Shown piece by piece: positions 45,656 through 57,545 of a DNA stretch of 64,000 bases. How positions within the stretch are numbered: position 1 is the stretch's first letter; every line of letters begins with the position of its first letter. Made by a program: the position numbers and the translations under genes. This stretch comes from Viscum album (lineage: Eukaryota > Streptophyta > Magnoliopsida > Santalales > Viscaceae): positions 316,716,206 to 316,780,205 of the forward strand of contig OY728119.1 in the NCBI GenBank assembly GCA_963277665.1, in the 5' to 3' direction. Under the pieces are notes generated by a model. It did no database searches and was not told the DNA's origin. It saw nothing but the letters and a program-made list of their open reading frames with translations.

Positions 45656-48540
45656 TAGCTAGTGTATGGGATAATATTACATTTTATGGATCATAGGATA
45701 TGATTATAAGTGTGGATAATGAAGAAGATTATATTGAGGATTTGATTATAGATGTAATTGATGATGAAGATCGTATTGAGGAAATGATAAGGACAGTTGA
45801 AGAAAAACTTCATGATTTCCCAAAATTGTTTGAGAAGTTAAAGAGTTGTGAAAAGACGTCACTGTGTGTAGGTTACACTAAATATACAGCATTGTTAGCC
45901 ATACTGAAGCTATATAATTTGTGAACAGGCCATAGATAAAGTGATTTAGGTTTTATGAAACTACTTTCTCTCTTGAATGACATGTTACTAGAAGATAATG
46001 AGCTCTTGAGCCGAACATACGGCGCCGAACAAATTCTACGCTCAATGGGAATGATCTCTGAAAGAATACACACCTTCCCAAATGATTGTATAATGTTTTT
46101 AAAGGACCAAAAATCACTTATAGAATTCCCAAATTGTGGTTCTTCTCAATGCAATAAAGATGAATATGGTCCTACAAAATTGTTATGTTACTTTCCAGTC
46201 ATTCCAAGGTTTAGGTGCCTATATAGAAGTGAGGAGACTACATGTTAATTGACATGGAATGCAAATACAAGAATTAAATATGGTAAAATACATCACCGGA
46301 AAAAATATCCTCAGTGGAAGAGAATTGATCATGAGTATCTTGAATTTGTAAATGATCTGAGAAACCTTCATCTTGTGTTATCAACAAATGGAGTGAATCA
46401 TTCTTGTTTTCAAAGAATCACTCATAGTGCATGGCCAGTTATGTTGCAAAATTATAACTTTCAACCGAGCTTATGCATAAAATGAAAATATATCATGTTA
46501 TCTATGCTTATATGAGGACCAAAACAACTTGGTAATGATATTGATGTTTATTTTTCTCCCTTGATCAAGGATTTGAAATTATTGTGAGATTCAAGTGTTA
46601 TGATGTATGATGCTTACTGAAATGAAGATTTATCATTAAGATCCATGTTGTACAGGATGATAAATGACTTTCCTGATTATAAAAATATTTTAGGATATAT
46701 CATTAAAGGAATTCATGGTTGTACCATTTGTGAACAAGGTACACAAACAATTGGGTTGAAACATTCATAAAAAAATGTGTATCTAGGACATCACATATTT
46801 CTACCATGATGGCATAAGTACCGATCTTAGACTACATAATTCGATGGAAGTTCAAAAGAACATATGACATATTCTCCACTAATAGGTGATCAACTGTTTG
46901 AGAAAGTAAAATTTGTGGGCATAGATTTTGGTTGATTGTTTTCGAAGAACCTTACGAAACCTGATTGGAAAAAGAGATCAGATTTTTTGGAATTACTATA
47001 CTTGAATTTTCTATTCATCATACATTTTCTTAATGTTATACATGGTGAAAAAAAATGTATGTGATAGTTTCATCAGCACGTTGCTAAATTTACCCAGAAA
47101 AACAAAGGATATAATTAAGGCTAAGTTCGTCATGGTTGACATGGGAATACAAGAAGAGTTGGCACCAGTGAAGGGTGAAAAACGAACTTTTCTTCTTCCA
47201 GCTGCTTACACTCATTCCATGAAGGAGATGTATTAGTTTTTCAACTTATTTAATGACGTAATTGTTCCATAGGGTATTAATCGAATATTAATAACATCGT
47301 TTCATTGACCAATTTAAATTTAAATTGTTTAAAATAACGAGACTGTCATATTTTAATACAAGATCTAATGCCAATAGATTTACATTTCATTTTTTTGAGA
47401 ATTTCAATCATACATTAACCATGATCTATTTCTTCTTCAAAGAAATATGTAGCAAAGTTATAGGCCTGACAAAATTACTGACAATGGGAAGAGAAATTTT
47501 CATCATATTATGTGAATTGAAAATGTTTTCCCACTAACATTCTTTGAAATAATGGTTCATTTCATAGTTCACTTGTTGAGAGAGATTCGACTATCTGGTC
47601 CTGTACACTATAGATAAATGTACCCCATTGAATGATATATGAGTATTTTGAATGGGTATATCAAAAATCGAAGTCGGTTAGAGGGTTGTATTGAGGATTG
47701 ATATATTATTAAGGAAACTGTTGAATTCTATACCAAATACATGTCCCTTGTGGAAAGAATTCATCTACCAAAATCTCATCACATTGGGTGGCTTATGGGT
47801 GAAGGAATTTCTAGAAGATATGTTGTCGCAATCAATATTATAGATTGGGAGCAGGCCCACCTTTATGTTTTTCATAAAAATTTGGAGGTTTACCCATATG
47901 TTAAACCCCACATTGAAATTATTAAGAATTTGAATCCATAAAGGGATGAAATAGAAAATACACGTAATTAATAGTTTATAGGATGGTTTTAGGACCATAT
48001 TTTTATGTATTCATATGAAAATACAGGTCCAGTTTTAGAATGACCTTAATGGATAGTTAAAGGACCAAGTGTGTATGTATTATATTACAATGATTTTGTA
48101 ATTAATGGTTATATGTTCAATACAAATGATCATGATGAAGACTGTACCATGAAAAATAGTTGAGTTAAAATTGGGGCAGAAACGATGTATTTTTTTGGTA
48201 ATAAAGATAGAAATCCAATCTACCAAAATATATCAAACATTGGAATCATCAAACAAATATGGGAGTTGGGTGATAAAATATTCCAAGTGTCAATTTTTCA
48301 ATGAAAGTGTGTTGATAACAGGAGTGCTGTTAAAATAGACGAATTGGGATTCATGGAATTTAATTTCAGCAAGGAAGGGTACAAAGATGAATCATTTATA
48401 ATGGAATCACAAATAGATGAATACATACTATCGGTGGCCTTGAAGTGGCCAAAACAGTATGGTCGTGTCAGAGGTTTGGGTTTTGGGGTGACACCCAATA
48501 CATATTTTGAGAAAAAGAGGAGGATCAAAGTGAATTAATA
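45656..48540 (+). pseudogene. TNP2-type CACTA transposase relic
   Basis: One frame from 45589 to about 47040 with many stops carries TNP2 blocks: LLSLLNDMLLEDNEL, SMGMISERIHTFPNDC, CYFPVIPRFRCLYRSEET, WKRIDHEYLEF, GPKQLGNDIDVYFSPLI, MINDFPDY and NVIHGE. An extra A in an A-run near 47050 shifts the frame to KNVCDSFISTLLNL and MGIQEELAPV. Later pieces are at 47741-47941 (HHIGWLMGEGIS, AHLYVFHKNLEVYPYV) and 48344-48538 (FNFSKEGYKDESFI). It would cut and rejoin CACTA ends; this copy is dead. Confidence 0.88.
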
Positions 48541-49389
48541 AAATAGATGCAAGAATGAATAGAATCCCTTGAAGAATAATTCCATTGGAAAAGAGATATG
48601 ATGGAAACTTTTATGGGGGGAGGCAAAGAGAAGAAGAAACTCAAGAACATCCACCATGGGGAGATCCCGACCCACCCCCATCAGCTATGAGGTGAGATAT
48701 TACCCTCAAAGAGATGTATTAGCTAGGGTAATAAATGTTCTAAAAAATGTTTTTCTGAAATGAGAATCAGATAGACACGGATACCTTTCCTGTATTAATA
48801 TTATACAGGTTGATAATGATAATGATTTATATCTATCAAAACCCACTTATCACCTTGAAGCGAGGGATATGGTGTTCAATAACCAAAACAACTTGGTAAA
48901 AAACATACCACTTCTAACATGTCATGTGAGAGTGTCTATTAGCATAGAACATGATTCAAGCACTAAGATACCTATTACAATTCATGAGTAATATATTAAA
49001 GTAATCTAAAAATATATTCTAACATTCATATCATAGCGGTCACATATTGTAACAAAACATGTCGACAAGGATGTATTCATTTCCCATTTATTTTTCAAGC
49101 TAAACCTTTAAAAATAAATGAAAAATGTTCTGAACTAATGAATGTTATTACAAAAGGACAAAGGGTAGAGTATAAAATGAAAGACTGACTCAAAACCATC
49201 TAAAGTATTGACCAACCTATCAAAAAGATCTACAGAGATTACCATTACCCTTCCCATTCTAGATCCATATTTACTATTGTTAAAGGTTCATGTGGATACA
49301 AAGTTAAAATATGGTCGTAATCACATAGATTATTTTTAATAAAATATGTATGAAGAGAAATATCATGAATTCATTGGTATTGAGATTGA

Positions 49390-49900
49390 AATTGAAATCC
49401 TCAACTATGATTGGCTAGGTGGTTCAGTTGTAAATATATACTTAACGTATGTTTTCATGATTTGATTTTCAAAAAGGTAATATATTGTGATAATTAATAC
49501 TAAATACATTTCATATTTTTGGTAGTTGAATATATGAAAAACAATTGAATGAATTTTCCCAGGAAAAAAAATAGACTCATTAGTCCTCACATCACCTCTA
49601 TAGAATAACCAAAAATAGATACAAAAAAGAATGAAATATTGGTAGGTTTGATCAAATAGTTGGAAATAAAAATTTAGGATGATAGAATCTATTTAGTACC
49701 AATGGTTTAGGAGTAAAACTCTATAATTTAATAATATAAAAAATATTTTCATTTCTTTCATTAGTTATTCTTTTTTTAGGAAGCATTGGATGCTCATTGT
49801 GGTAAATTTGGATACTCCAAATATTTATTTACTGGATTCAACACATGGATATCCAATGAACCATCCACACATGATCACATTTTGCAATAAGTAATACACT
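49390..49900 (+). pseudogene. Ulp1-like (C48) peptidase fragment in CACTA 2
   Basis: In one plus-strand frame, KHWMLIVVNLDTPNIYLLDS near 49781-49840 matches the His-to-Asp core of Ulp1-type SUMO peptidases. ILNYDWLGGSVVNIYL near 49405 resembles the upstream WL block. The catalytic Cys region is not seen. Such domains are often carried by plant CACTA and MULE elements. Stops separate the pieces. Confidence 0.6.
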
Positions 49901-51719
49901 ACATCCAATGTTTTATAACTAAACATAAAGATATATTATTTATATTATATTTTAATGAGGATTCTGTTATGATATGATGGTGCATTAATATCGAGAAAAC
50001 TAAGGAATGGGGCCAGGGGATAAGGACAAGAAAGAATACAATTCCTATAACTATATAGGTATTAGGGTATATATAATAATATTTCACTATCCAAAAACAT
50101 ATCAAAACAAATTACTTATTTTCATCAATGTATATGTAGTGTCTGAGAAAAACAAATGTAAAATATTGTTGTTATTATGTTTGTAAATTTATGAGATAGA
50201 TTATATTACATAAAAAATAGCATCCCTGAAGAGGTATTTTCGAAGATAATTACTATTTAATTTTAAATATTTATTAATCCATTGTCTATTTATATTTTTC
50301 TAGTACTACTCTGACTATCAAAAAGACTCATATTCATAAGACGATATAGATGTGCTAAAAATGAATTGGAAACATAACTGATGGAAGAATGTACACAAAT
50401 AACATGAATATGCGACTTTCTTATAAGTAGCATATTTTTTAATATTTATGTTTAATTTACTTATTTTAGTATTACTTGCATAAGAATTTATTTCTTATAC
50501 ATGTGGATTTCTTTGTTCAAGTGGGGGTGGTTTGTTTAAAATTGATCATGCTCATGAGAGATTGGAAGTATAGGTTGCAACTCAAAATTCAATGAGAAGG
50601 TAATGTTTTTTTAATATACTATGTTTTTTCCTCATAATAATATCTATTCTCTAATTCATTAACATAATTTAAATTAATTGTTTGACTACTCATGCAAACA
50701 ATGTCTTCCACAAACTTATTCTCTCTCAAAACCTTGTTACCCCTGAATTGTCATAATTTATCACTTTCCTTCAAAGGTAGTAAAGGGAACATGATGGAGA
50801 GTTATAAATTTAAACAATATAGTGTTTCCATTTATACTAATAAAGAAAATTCAAAGCATGGTAATGCATGATGTGGCCGGTATGCCTCAATGTGTGACAT
50901 TTTATGTAATTAATTAATTTTTTCACCATTTTATACACTATTTTTATGTTAATTTATTTATAATTTTTATCTAATAATTATTTAGTTTTTTATACATATA
51001 TTTTGTGAAGTTGTATTTTCCTTTAAACTATCTTCAACAAGCCAAGAAAAGGGAGAACAGTTTCCTTTCGGATGGAAGAGGAAACCCCATGTTTCATGAA
51101 ATGTGAACTAAATCATAAGGATGCATCTAGAAATGGATTTCATAGTAGTTTAATGAAAATTATGACTTCCCAAAAGACATATCCTGAACATTTTCCTAAA
51201 TATTATAGTAGTTAGTTGTAGATCAATGAACTGTATATCAATCAGTCACACATCAATCTGATACACAGTGTGCTTAGTATAACTTAGAGTGTATTTTTTT
51301 AGTTTATAACATTATTTTATACTTTAAAATTAATGTGTTTTGAACTACCATAATTTGATCCATGACTCATGATTATGATATATGATATGTAGGGTATGAA
51401 AATTCTAATGTTAATTTCACCTACTGAAATTTTTATGATCCTGTTATCCTTATATGATCATTGATATCTCTTTTTTTACACTTATTGGGATTATATGATT
51501 ACCCTTTATTATATTTTATATCCTTAGGTTGTTAATAATTGTTTTAGAAATGATATTTCTAAGAATGTTTCTAGTAAATAATGACTTAATGACGGACTCT
51601 TATGAACTAGTTCTTTATGTTTCCATGTTTCCAATAGAACTATACCTAAAATATTCTGGAATGGATCAATATTTCATGTAAATAATATAAATATATTAAG
51701 AAGTGATATCTATGTATGA
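49901..51719. other. CACTA 2 interior, unassigned
   Basis: AT-rich with no recognised coding. A GTGGCCGGTAT word at 50873 hints that the downstream repeat once extended further left. Confidence 0.4.
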
Positions 51720-52270
51720 AATTTATAGGTCAATATAGTTCTTATCAAAGTAACTGACCTACTAAAACCAATAAAAAAGAACAAGTGACCGGTATCACTC
51801 AAAGTGTCTTTTTTTAAAAATTGGAATTACTTATATAAAAAGAAAAAGTTTCATACTAACAACTGATAAAATGAATTTATATTTTTTTTATACTTTAGGA
51901 AAATGATAAATAAGTCATTTTTAATGTGCAGGAATCAACCACACCTCAATTTGATGCACTATGTGGCCGGTAAGTGTGTATTTTTTTATTAAATTGACAT
52001 TAATTTCATCAAAAACAACTAGTGACTTAATAAAAACCAAGAAACAAATATTCATATTATTTTGATAATTTTGGAAAATTATCCATGAGTCATTTTTGAT
52101 GTATAGGAATCAACCACACCTCAATTTGATTCATATTGTGACTGGTATTACTAAAAAAATTTCAGTTTAAAATTAATATTTTAGTTCAAAATCTACCACT
52201 CACTAGAAACCAAGAAAATGATCTCTTATTGTATTAATAATTTAGGTTGGAGATTCATAGGTCAATTTTA
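51720..52270. repeat. Degenerate ~176-bp tandem repeat
   Basis: The words GTGACCGGTAT, GTGGCCGGTAA and GTGACTGGTAT occur at 51785, 51963 and 52138 (spacings 178 and 175 bp). The last two are preceded by the identical GGAATCAACCACACCTCA. About three diverged units are present. Confidence 0.7.
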
Positions 52271-52481
52271 ACATGTATTAAATGTAACAACCCAATATTT
52301 TATCAATGGAATTCCATTCTTGCAATTATTTCACATTAAATCACAACACAAAGAACTACTAAGTACTATGAAACTATTAAACATAATTTTAACACTTCTG
52401 TGATTTGAATTTTGAAATTTTGACATACACAGCTTTGATAAATAATATGTTTGGAGTTCGATAAGAAAAACCTAATTTTTT

Positions 52482-52556
52482 TGTGAATAGTAACATACCC
52501 TTATGAATAGTAATGTTACCCTTATGAATAGTAATATGACCCTTATTAATAGTAAA
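52482..52556 (+). repeat. U3 TGAATAGTAA repeats in C
   Basis: Four copies spaced about 20 bp, separated by CCCTTA-type spacers. The same word also occurs singly in the U3 of A and X, so it may be a promoter element. Confidence 0.65.
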
Positions 52557-53158
52557 TTGACTAAAAGAGTAGTAACCTCACCCTTGATTGTATAAATAAA
52601 ATTTAGGAATCTTATAATTGATGATATGATCGTAGTAAAAGTATTGTTATTTTTATAAGTCATAAATAATTAATTATAATTAATTAATTAATTTAAAATA
52701 AACTCTATTTTCCAAAAATATGTTCATAAATTAATAATATTATGTCTTCTGGTTTTAAGATAATTTTATAAGACCTTATGTAATTTTTGAAAACATTATA
52801 AAATCAGTTAAAGTTTTAAAATCTGTATTTTTCAAGTAAATTGTGATTTTAATTAAAAATTAAATTAATCATATTTAGAAAATTATTTCTGAAAAATGGA
52901 CTTCATTCTTGGATTTTACTTATTGAAAAATGGTTAGGGTTAAATTTTGGTATTTTTCTAAAATACATGAAATTTTTATGAAGAGTAAAATACAATAATT
53001 TTCAAATTAAGCTATATACATAATTTATAGAGTCATTGATGATATTATACTGATGTAATACCACATTTTGTGAACATAAATGCACTTATTACTATTCTTT
53101 TTCAGGGAATCATTACTATTTCTGGTCTTGAGGAAAATTAATAAACTAAAGAATTAAA

Positions 53159-53165
53159 TATAAAG
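53159..53165 (+). promoter_or_regulatory. TATA box of LTR C
   Basis: TATAAAG before a CCCTCCTCCCC leader, 173 bp upstream of the donor-like site, the same spacing as in A and X. Confidence 0.6.
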
Positions 53166-53331
53166 AAAACCCTCCTCCCCTCTTCTCTTCACTCCAATCA
53201 AGCATTGCTCCTTCTGTAAATTCTTCCCAAATGTCTCCCCGAGATCCTCCCCATGCTCATCATCCCTTAGTCTCTTCCAAATACCAAATACTCTCCCCTT
53301 AAGAGGCTCTCAAAGAAGATTGATTCAAGAG

Positions 53332-55343
53332 GTAAATTCCCCTTTTCAATTCATTTACCTTCTTTTCAAGTTCATTTATTTTATTTTCTATCCTTACATC
53401 TCCTCATAAAACTGTTATGAAAACTCAAATACCTTACATTTACTATAAGTTTTTTATGATAATGGAATATGTTATTATTATCTCTCCTAAACTCTTATTT
53501 TATACTAGTAGTAAAGACGCCATTTGAGATGTATTAATTTACCACATTCTAGGATGATGGGTTTTCAATTTATGTTACCATCTTCAATTTTGGTCATGAA
53601 ACCATTTTCATGTTTGAACCATATCATAATATATTTATTATTTCACATATATAATTATGGAATATTTTTGTACACATGGTTCATATTTTAAAAACAAAAT
53701 GTGTTCGTTGTGATAAAAAGCTGCCAATTAACCCAAAAGGTTATCATTAACGTTTTACATAATGATTTAACTTCACTCCAAGTAACCAGATTAAATATGA
53801 AACCATGTGACCTTATAGATATTAAGTAATAAAATATAACTCCAATTCTGGACAACCATCCCCATTATACATGTTTTATCTGTTCATGAAAATAAGTAAA
53901 CTGATCGTAAATACTAAAAAAACAAATGTGTCGAACAATGAAATTGAACCACTTAACCCATCAAAAATATACTTAATGAACTTAAAAATGTTATACTAAA
54001 TATTTAACATATATAATATTTTATAGATTTATTAATTAATGAACTTAATGTTATTATGCAGGTCATGAATATCTAGTGGAGAACACCATCAGACTTAAGG
54101 TAAGGGATCATGTCTATTCCACTTTTATTTAAGAATGTCCTCTATGTTATTCCCATTTATATGTAGTTCCTAATGATGAGGTATGATTTCCCAACTCCCC
54201 CATACTTTCCTCATGATGTATAAGTCATGATAAAACGTTTTCTCTCTCATTAATCCCTCTTATGTACACCTGACACCATGCTGATAATCCGTAAGGGATT
54301 CCACCCGAACCTCCTTTGTTCTTATGGGTTACCTTATCTTTATTTTACAAAATTTAAGTTATCTTATATTTTTATGTGTATATTATAAATGTTTTTTACA
54401 TGTAAAAAATTAATTTATCAAGACCCTATCATCATTCTCTTTTTGGGATATACATGTTTTTAAGTGATTCCTGCCTTAATACTTCCCGTTAAGAAAACCA
54501 ATTTTAAGGGAACTTCCAGAATTCTTACCCGCATTCATGTTCACTCTATCTTCTATTTTAAGAAACCTTTGTGTTTATTAAATCATTAATTTTTATTATG
54601 ATAATTTTCTTAGTTCACTTTTGGTTTTATATAAATGATTTCTCCATTTTCAATTTTAAATTCTTTATAGTATTTTCCATAAAACCGCACAAAAATGTTT
54701 TAATGCTAAAATTTCTTAAATACTTTTCTTAAATGTTATTACTTATAATTTACATCACTTTCCATGATACATTCCTATTTTACCTTATTAATCTCCATTA
54801 ATATTTTAGTTCATTTCTTTCATGGACACTTTTATGATGCATCCATTAGTTTTTCTTTATGACATTATTGTGGTACCCAATTATTTCCATGGGTAAGCCT
54901 TATGCTTATGTAAGATTGATTATGATTGATTCCATATGTGGAAAACATATTATTTAAATGTTAATATGGGTGTGCCTATATAGATCTCCAATTCATTGGG
55001 TAAAGTTGATTCTCATGTTATGCTATGTTCAACAGTCTTGGCAGTTATCCTTGGTTTGTGCTACAATGTGTGATGGTCTTGGAAATTAGCTTTGGCTTGT
55101 GCTACCATGTGCAATAGTCTTAGAGGATAGACTTAACTCATTATAAATACATGTTTTATGCTTCTTTCACATTACTATGATCCATGTTTATATGATTCCA
55201 TGTTTATATTTTATGATTTCATATGTTACATGCCTTTTTATATCGACATGTCATTCCTTCTATCCCATGCGCTAATGCTTTGTTCTTATGGTTTTTCCAT
55301 TACTGTGATATTTATCTCATCCATTTTTTCATGTGTTCCCCAG
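53332..55343 (+). other. Candidate leader intron inside LTR C
   Basis: Bounded by donor-like GAG|GTAAAT and acceptor-like CCCCAG|G, about 2.01 kb. The spacing from the TATA box and to the LTR end matches A and X2. Splicing is inferred only. Confidence 0.4.
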
Positions 55344-55545
55344 GGTACCCTATTAAGATTTTGGACCACAATGGAAGATAGAATCTCATTATGTATATTA
55401 AATAAAAACTAGTTTTTTTATAATGTTTGATTGTGTGCCTAGTCTTCCAATACCATAGACTTTACGATCGTTGTCTTGTACTCTGATGTATAGTTATGCT
55501 TAAAATAATGTAATATTATATACAAAAGGCTAGGGTTTCTATAGT

Positions 55546-55557
55546 TGGTATCATAGG
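55546..55557 (+). other. Primer-binding site of C
   Basis: TGGTATCATAGG, like the Y site, resembles the complement of the initiator Met-tRNA 3' end. Confidence 0.8.
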
Positions 55558-56075
55558 ATGGTCTAGTTATTTTTGGAGATTAGGAATAGAGCACTTTAGT
55601 AAGAACCTTAAGGATGTGACTAAGTATAAGAACCCCCCCCCCTAAATTTTGGGAAGTATAGAGTAAGTGGTTTTTCAAGAAAATTCTTCCCTGTCTGGAT
55701 AAAAATAGGTAGAGGTGGCTCTAGAACAGATGTATCTAGGGATAAAACCCCAAAATACTACTTTTATTCTAGACTCGAACGGGAACTGGTGCACGACAAT
55801 GGGTATTGCTACACTTTTGGTTTGACACTCCTGAGGGATATGCTTTGGTAAATTCATGAGCTGAGTAAAAACCATTATTAAAAGAATAAAAAAAATACCC
55901 TGATATTATAAGTTAAGAAATAGATCAAGGATAACCTATATTTAAACATAGGTAATCATAAGTTAGGATATACTTATCCTTTTCAAGTTAATCCTATTAT
56001 GTTCAAAGGATACATTTTTTATTCTTAATAACTACGTATTCAAGACCTATAATTGTATGCTCCTTTTCTTAGTTA

Positions 56076-57545
56076 ATGGTAGGAAATAGAAGAACACGTG
56101 ATAAAAATAAATTTGATAGGTAATGTGAAGATTTTCCTAACGATATGCCTTATATTATGGGAACAGGTGCTCAAACCTTCATGATAGTACTTGATAAGCT
56201 ATCTCAAGTTATGAATAATAACTTGAATCATGTGAAACACCATCCTCATTCAAGGGAAGAGAAATTTTTCATTGAATCCTTCATGCGGAAAAGGCCTCCC
56301 ATGTTTATTGTATCTTCCAATCCCCCCCTTGAGGAATGGTGGATTAACTTGATTGAAAATATATTCTTTTTATTTCAGTTCTCATAAGAAGAGAAATTTA
56401 TACTGGTGGTTTATTATTTTGATGGGGAATCTGATCAGTGGTGGAAAATGATCAATAATACAAATCCCAGGGAGTAAATTGATTCTATGGATTGAGAGGA
56501 ATTCAAGAGAATGTTTTTCAATAAATATTTTTCCTGAACCCTCCATCTCAAGATGGAAAGAGAGTTCCTAAGACTCAAACAGAAGTAAGATGATTCAATT
56601 TTGGAGTATGAAGAAAACATTACAAGGATTTCATGGTATTCCCATGGAATTTTCATGTACACCAAAAGCAAGTTGGATCATTTATTTAGTAGACTAAAGA
56701 TGAGTCTATGAAAATCATTGGTGATTCGAGACTTCGAAAGCTATGAAGAGATTGTTCGTTGTACCCTCAAGGTTGAAATGGAGATTAGAGGCTCTTAGTG
56801 GTATCATGGGCTCGGTGACAAGAATAGGAAAATAGAATCTAATGTAGGCAGTCCCACAAATAATTTCCATGATGGAAAGAATCTCGATCATCCCACATGT
56901 AAAAATTGTGGGAAGAATAATCTTGGGAACTATCTAAAGGGAACCATGAATTGCTTCAAATGTAGAATGTTCAGAAATACAACTAAAACCTACAGAGGGG
57001 ATATGAAGAATACTACTAACATGGAAGAATAATGGAAGGTTCAGATCAACACTCTGTCTGCCATGTAGTGTTACAACTGCGAGGGGCATGAGAATTATTC
57101 GAACAATTTCCCTAAGCCGAGGTGTTTTAGAGGCAATCCACAACAAAATCCAAGTAAACAAGGAAGGGATTCTTCTATCACTACTACTGAGGTGGAACCA
57201 TACAACGATGTGTTGAAATGTACACAAGTTATTCATTCAAGAATAAAAAACGTACTATTTGATTATGGTTCTATGCATTCTTTTATATCTTGAAAGTTTA
57301 GTAGAACTATTCAAAAACCACCTCAAAATTTGGAGAATAAGTTATCTATGAGAATAGAAAATAGAGAAATTATTACATCCACATTTTATAACTCCCCTAT
57401 AGTTAATTTTTGTGGACTGAACCTCCCGGGAAATCTCATTATACTTCCTTTAGTAGAGTTCGACATTATATTTGTCATGTATAGGCTATCTTTATACAAA
57501 GACAAAATCAACTATCAGGAATGGGATATCACTCTTTACATCTAG
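56076..57545 (+). pseudogene. Gag-protease of element C, twelve in-frame stops
   Basis: From ATG 56076 one frame holds the gag fold (FMRKRPPMF, PPLEEWW, FDGESDQWWKM, EREFLRLKQK, LEYEENITRIS), degraded zinc knuckles (CKNCGK near 56900, CFKC near 56950, CYNCEGHENY near 57070) and a retropepsin (LFDYGSMHSF near 57260, where DSG is usual; LPLVEFDIIF near 57450). Stops are at 56121, 56385, 56475, 56493, 56535, 56586, 56709, 56796, 57030, 57066, 57291 and 57543, with no frameshift. Upstream leader 55558-56075 has no recognised coding. Confidence 0.88.

Larger units (their letters stand above)
42394..52282 (+). mobile_element. CACTA element 2, left part
   Basis: Starts CACTACCACAGATCTGGG, near-identical in its first 10 bases to the end at 22277. 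Subterminal motifs (GTGCTGATAAAAG, TTATCAGCGCT) follow at 42430-42475 and resume at 43385-43500, after SINE and AT-repeat insertions. It holds a plus-strand TNP2 transposase relic and a Ulp1-like fragment. Element C is inserted at 52283, so the right end is outside the window. Confidence 0.75.
52283..55541 (+). repeat. 5' LTR of element C
   Basis: Starts TGTAACAACCC. The end is placed a few bases before the PBS. It shows a TATA box at 53159, a donor-like AAGAG|GTAAAT at 53332 and an acceptor-like TTCCCCAG|G ending at 55343. No GTACGTAC hairpins were found. A run of TGAATAGTAA motifs lies in U3 at 52482-52556. Confidence 0.85.

Noticed and set aside
45437..48540. TNP2 region as a domesticated host gene
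   Set aside because: Many in-frame stops and at least two frameshifts show decay.
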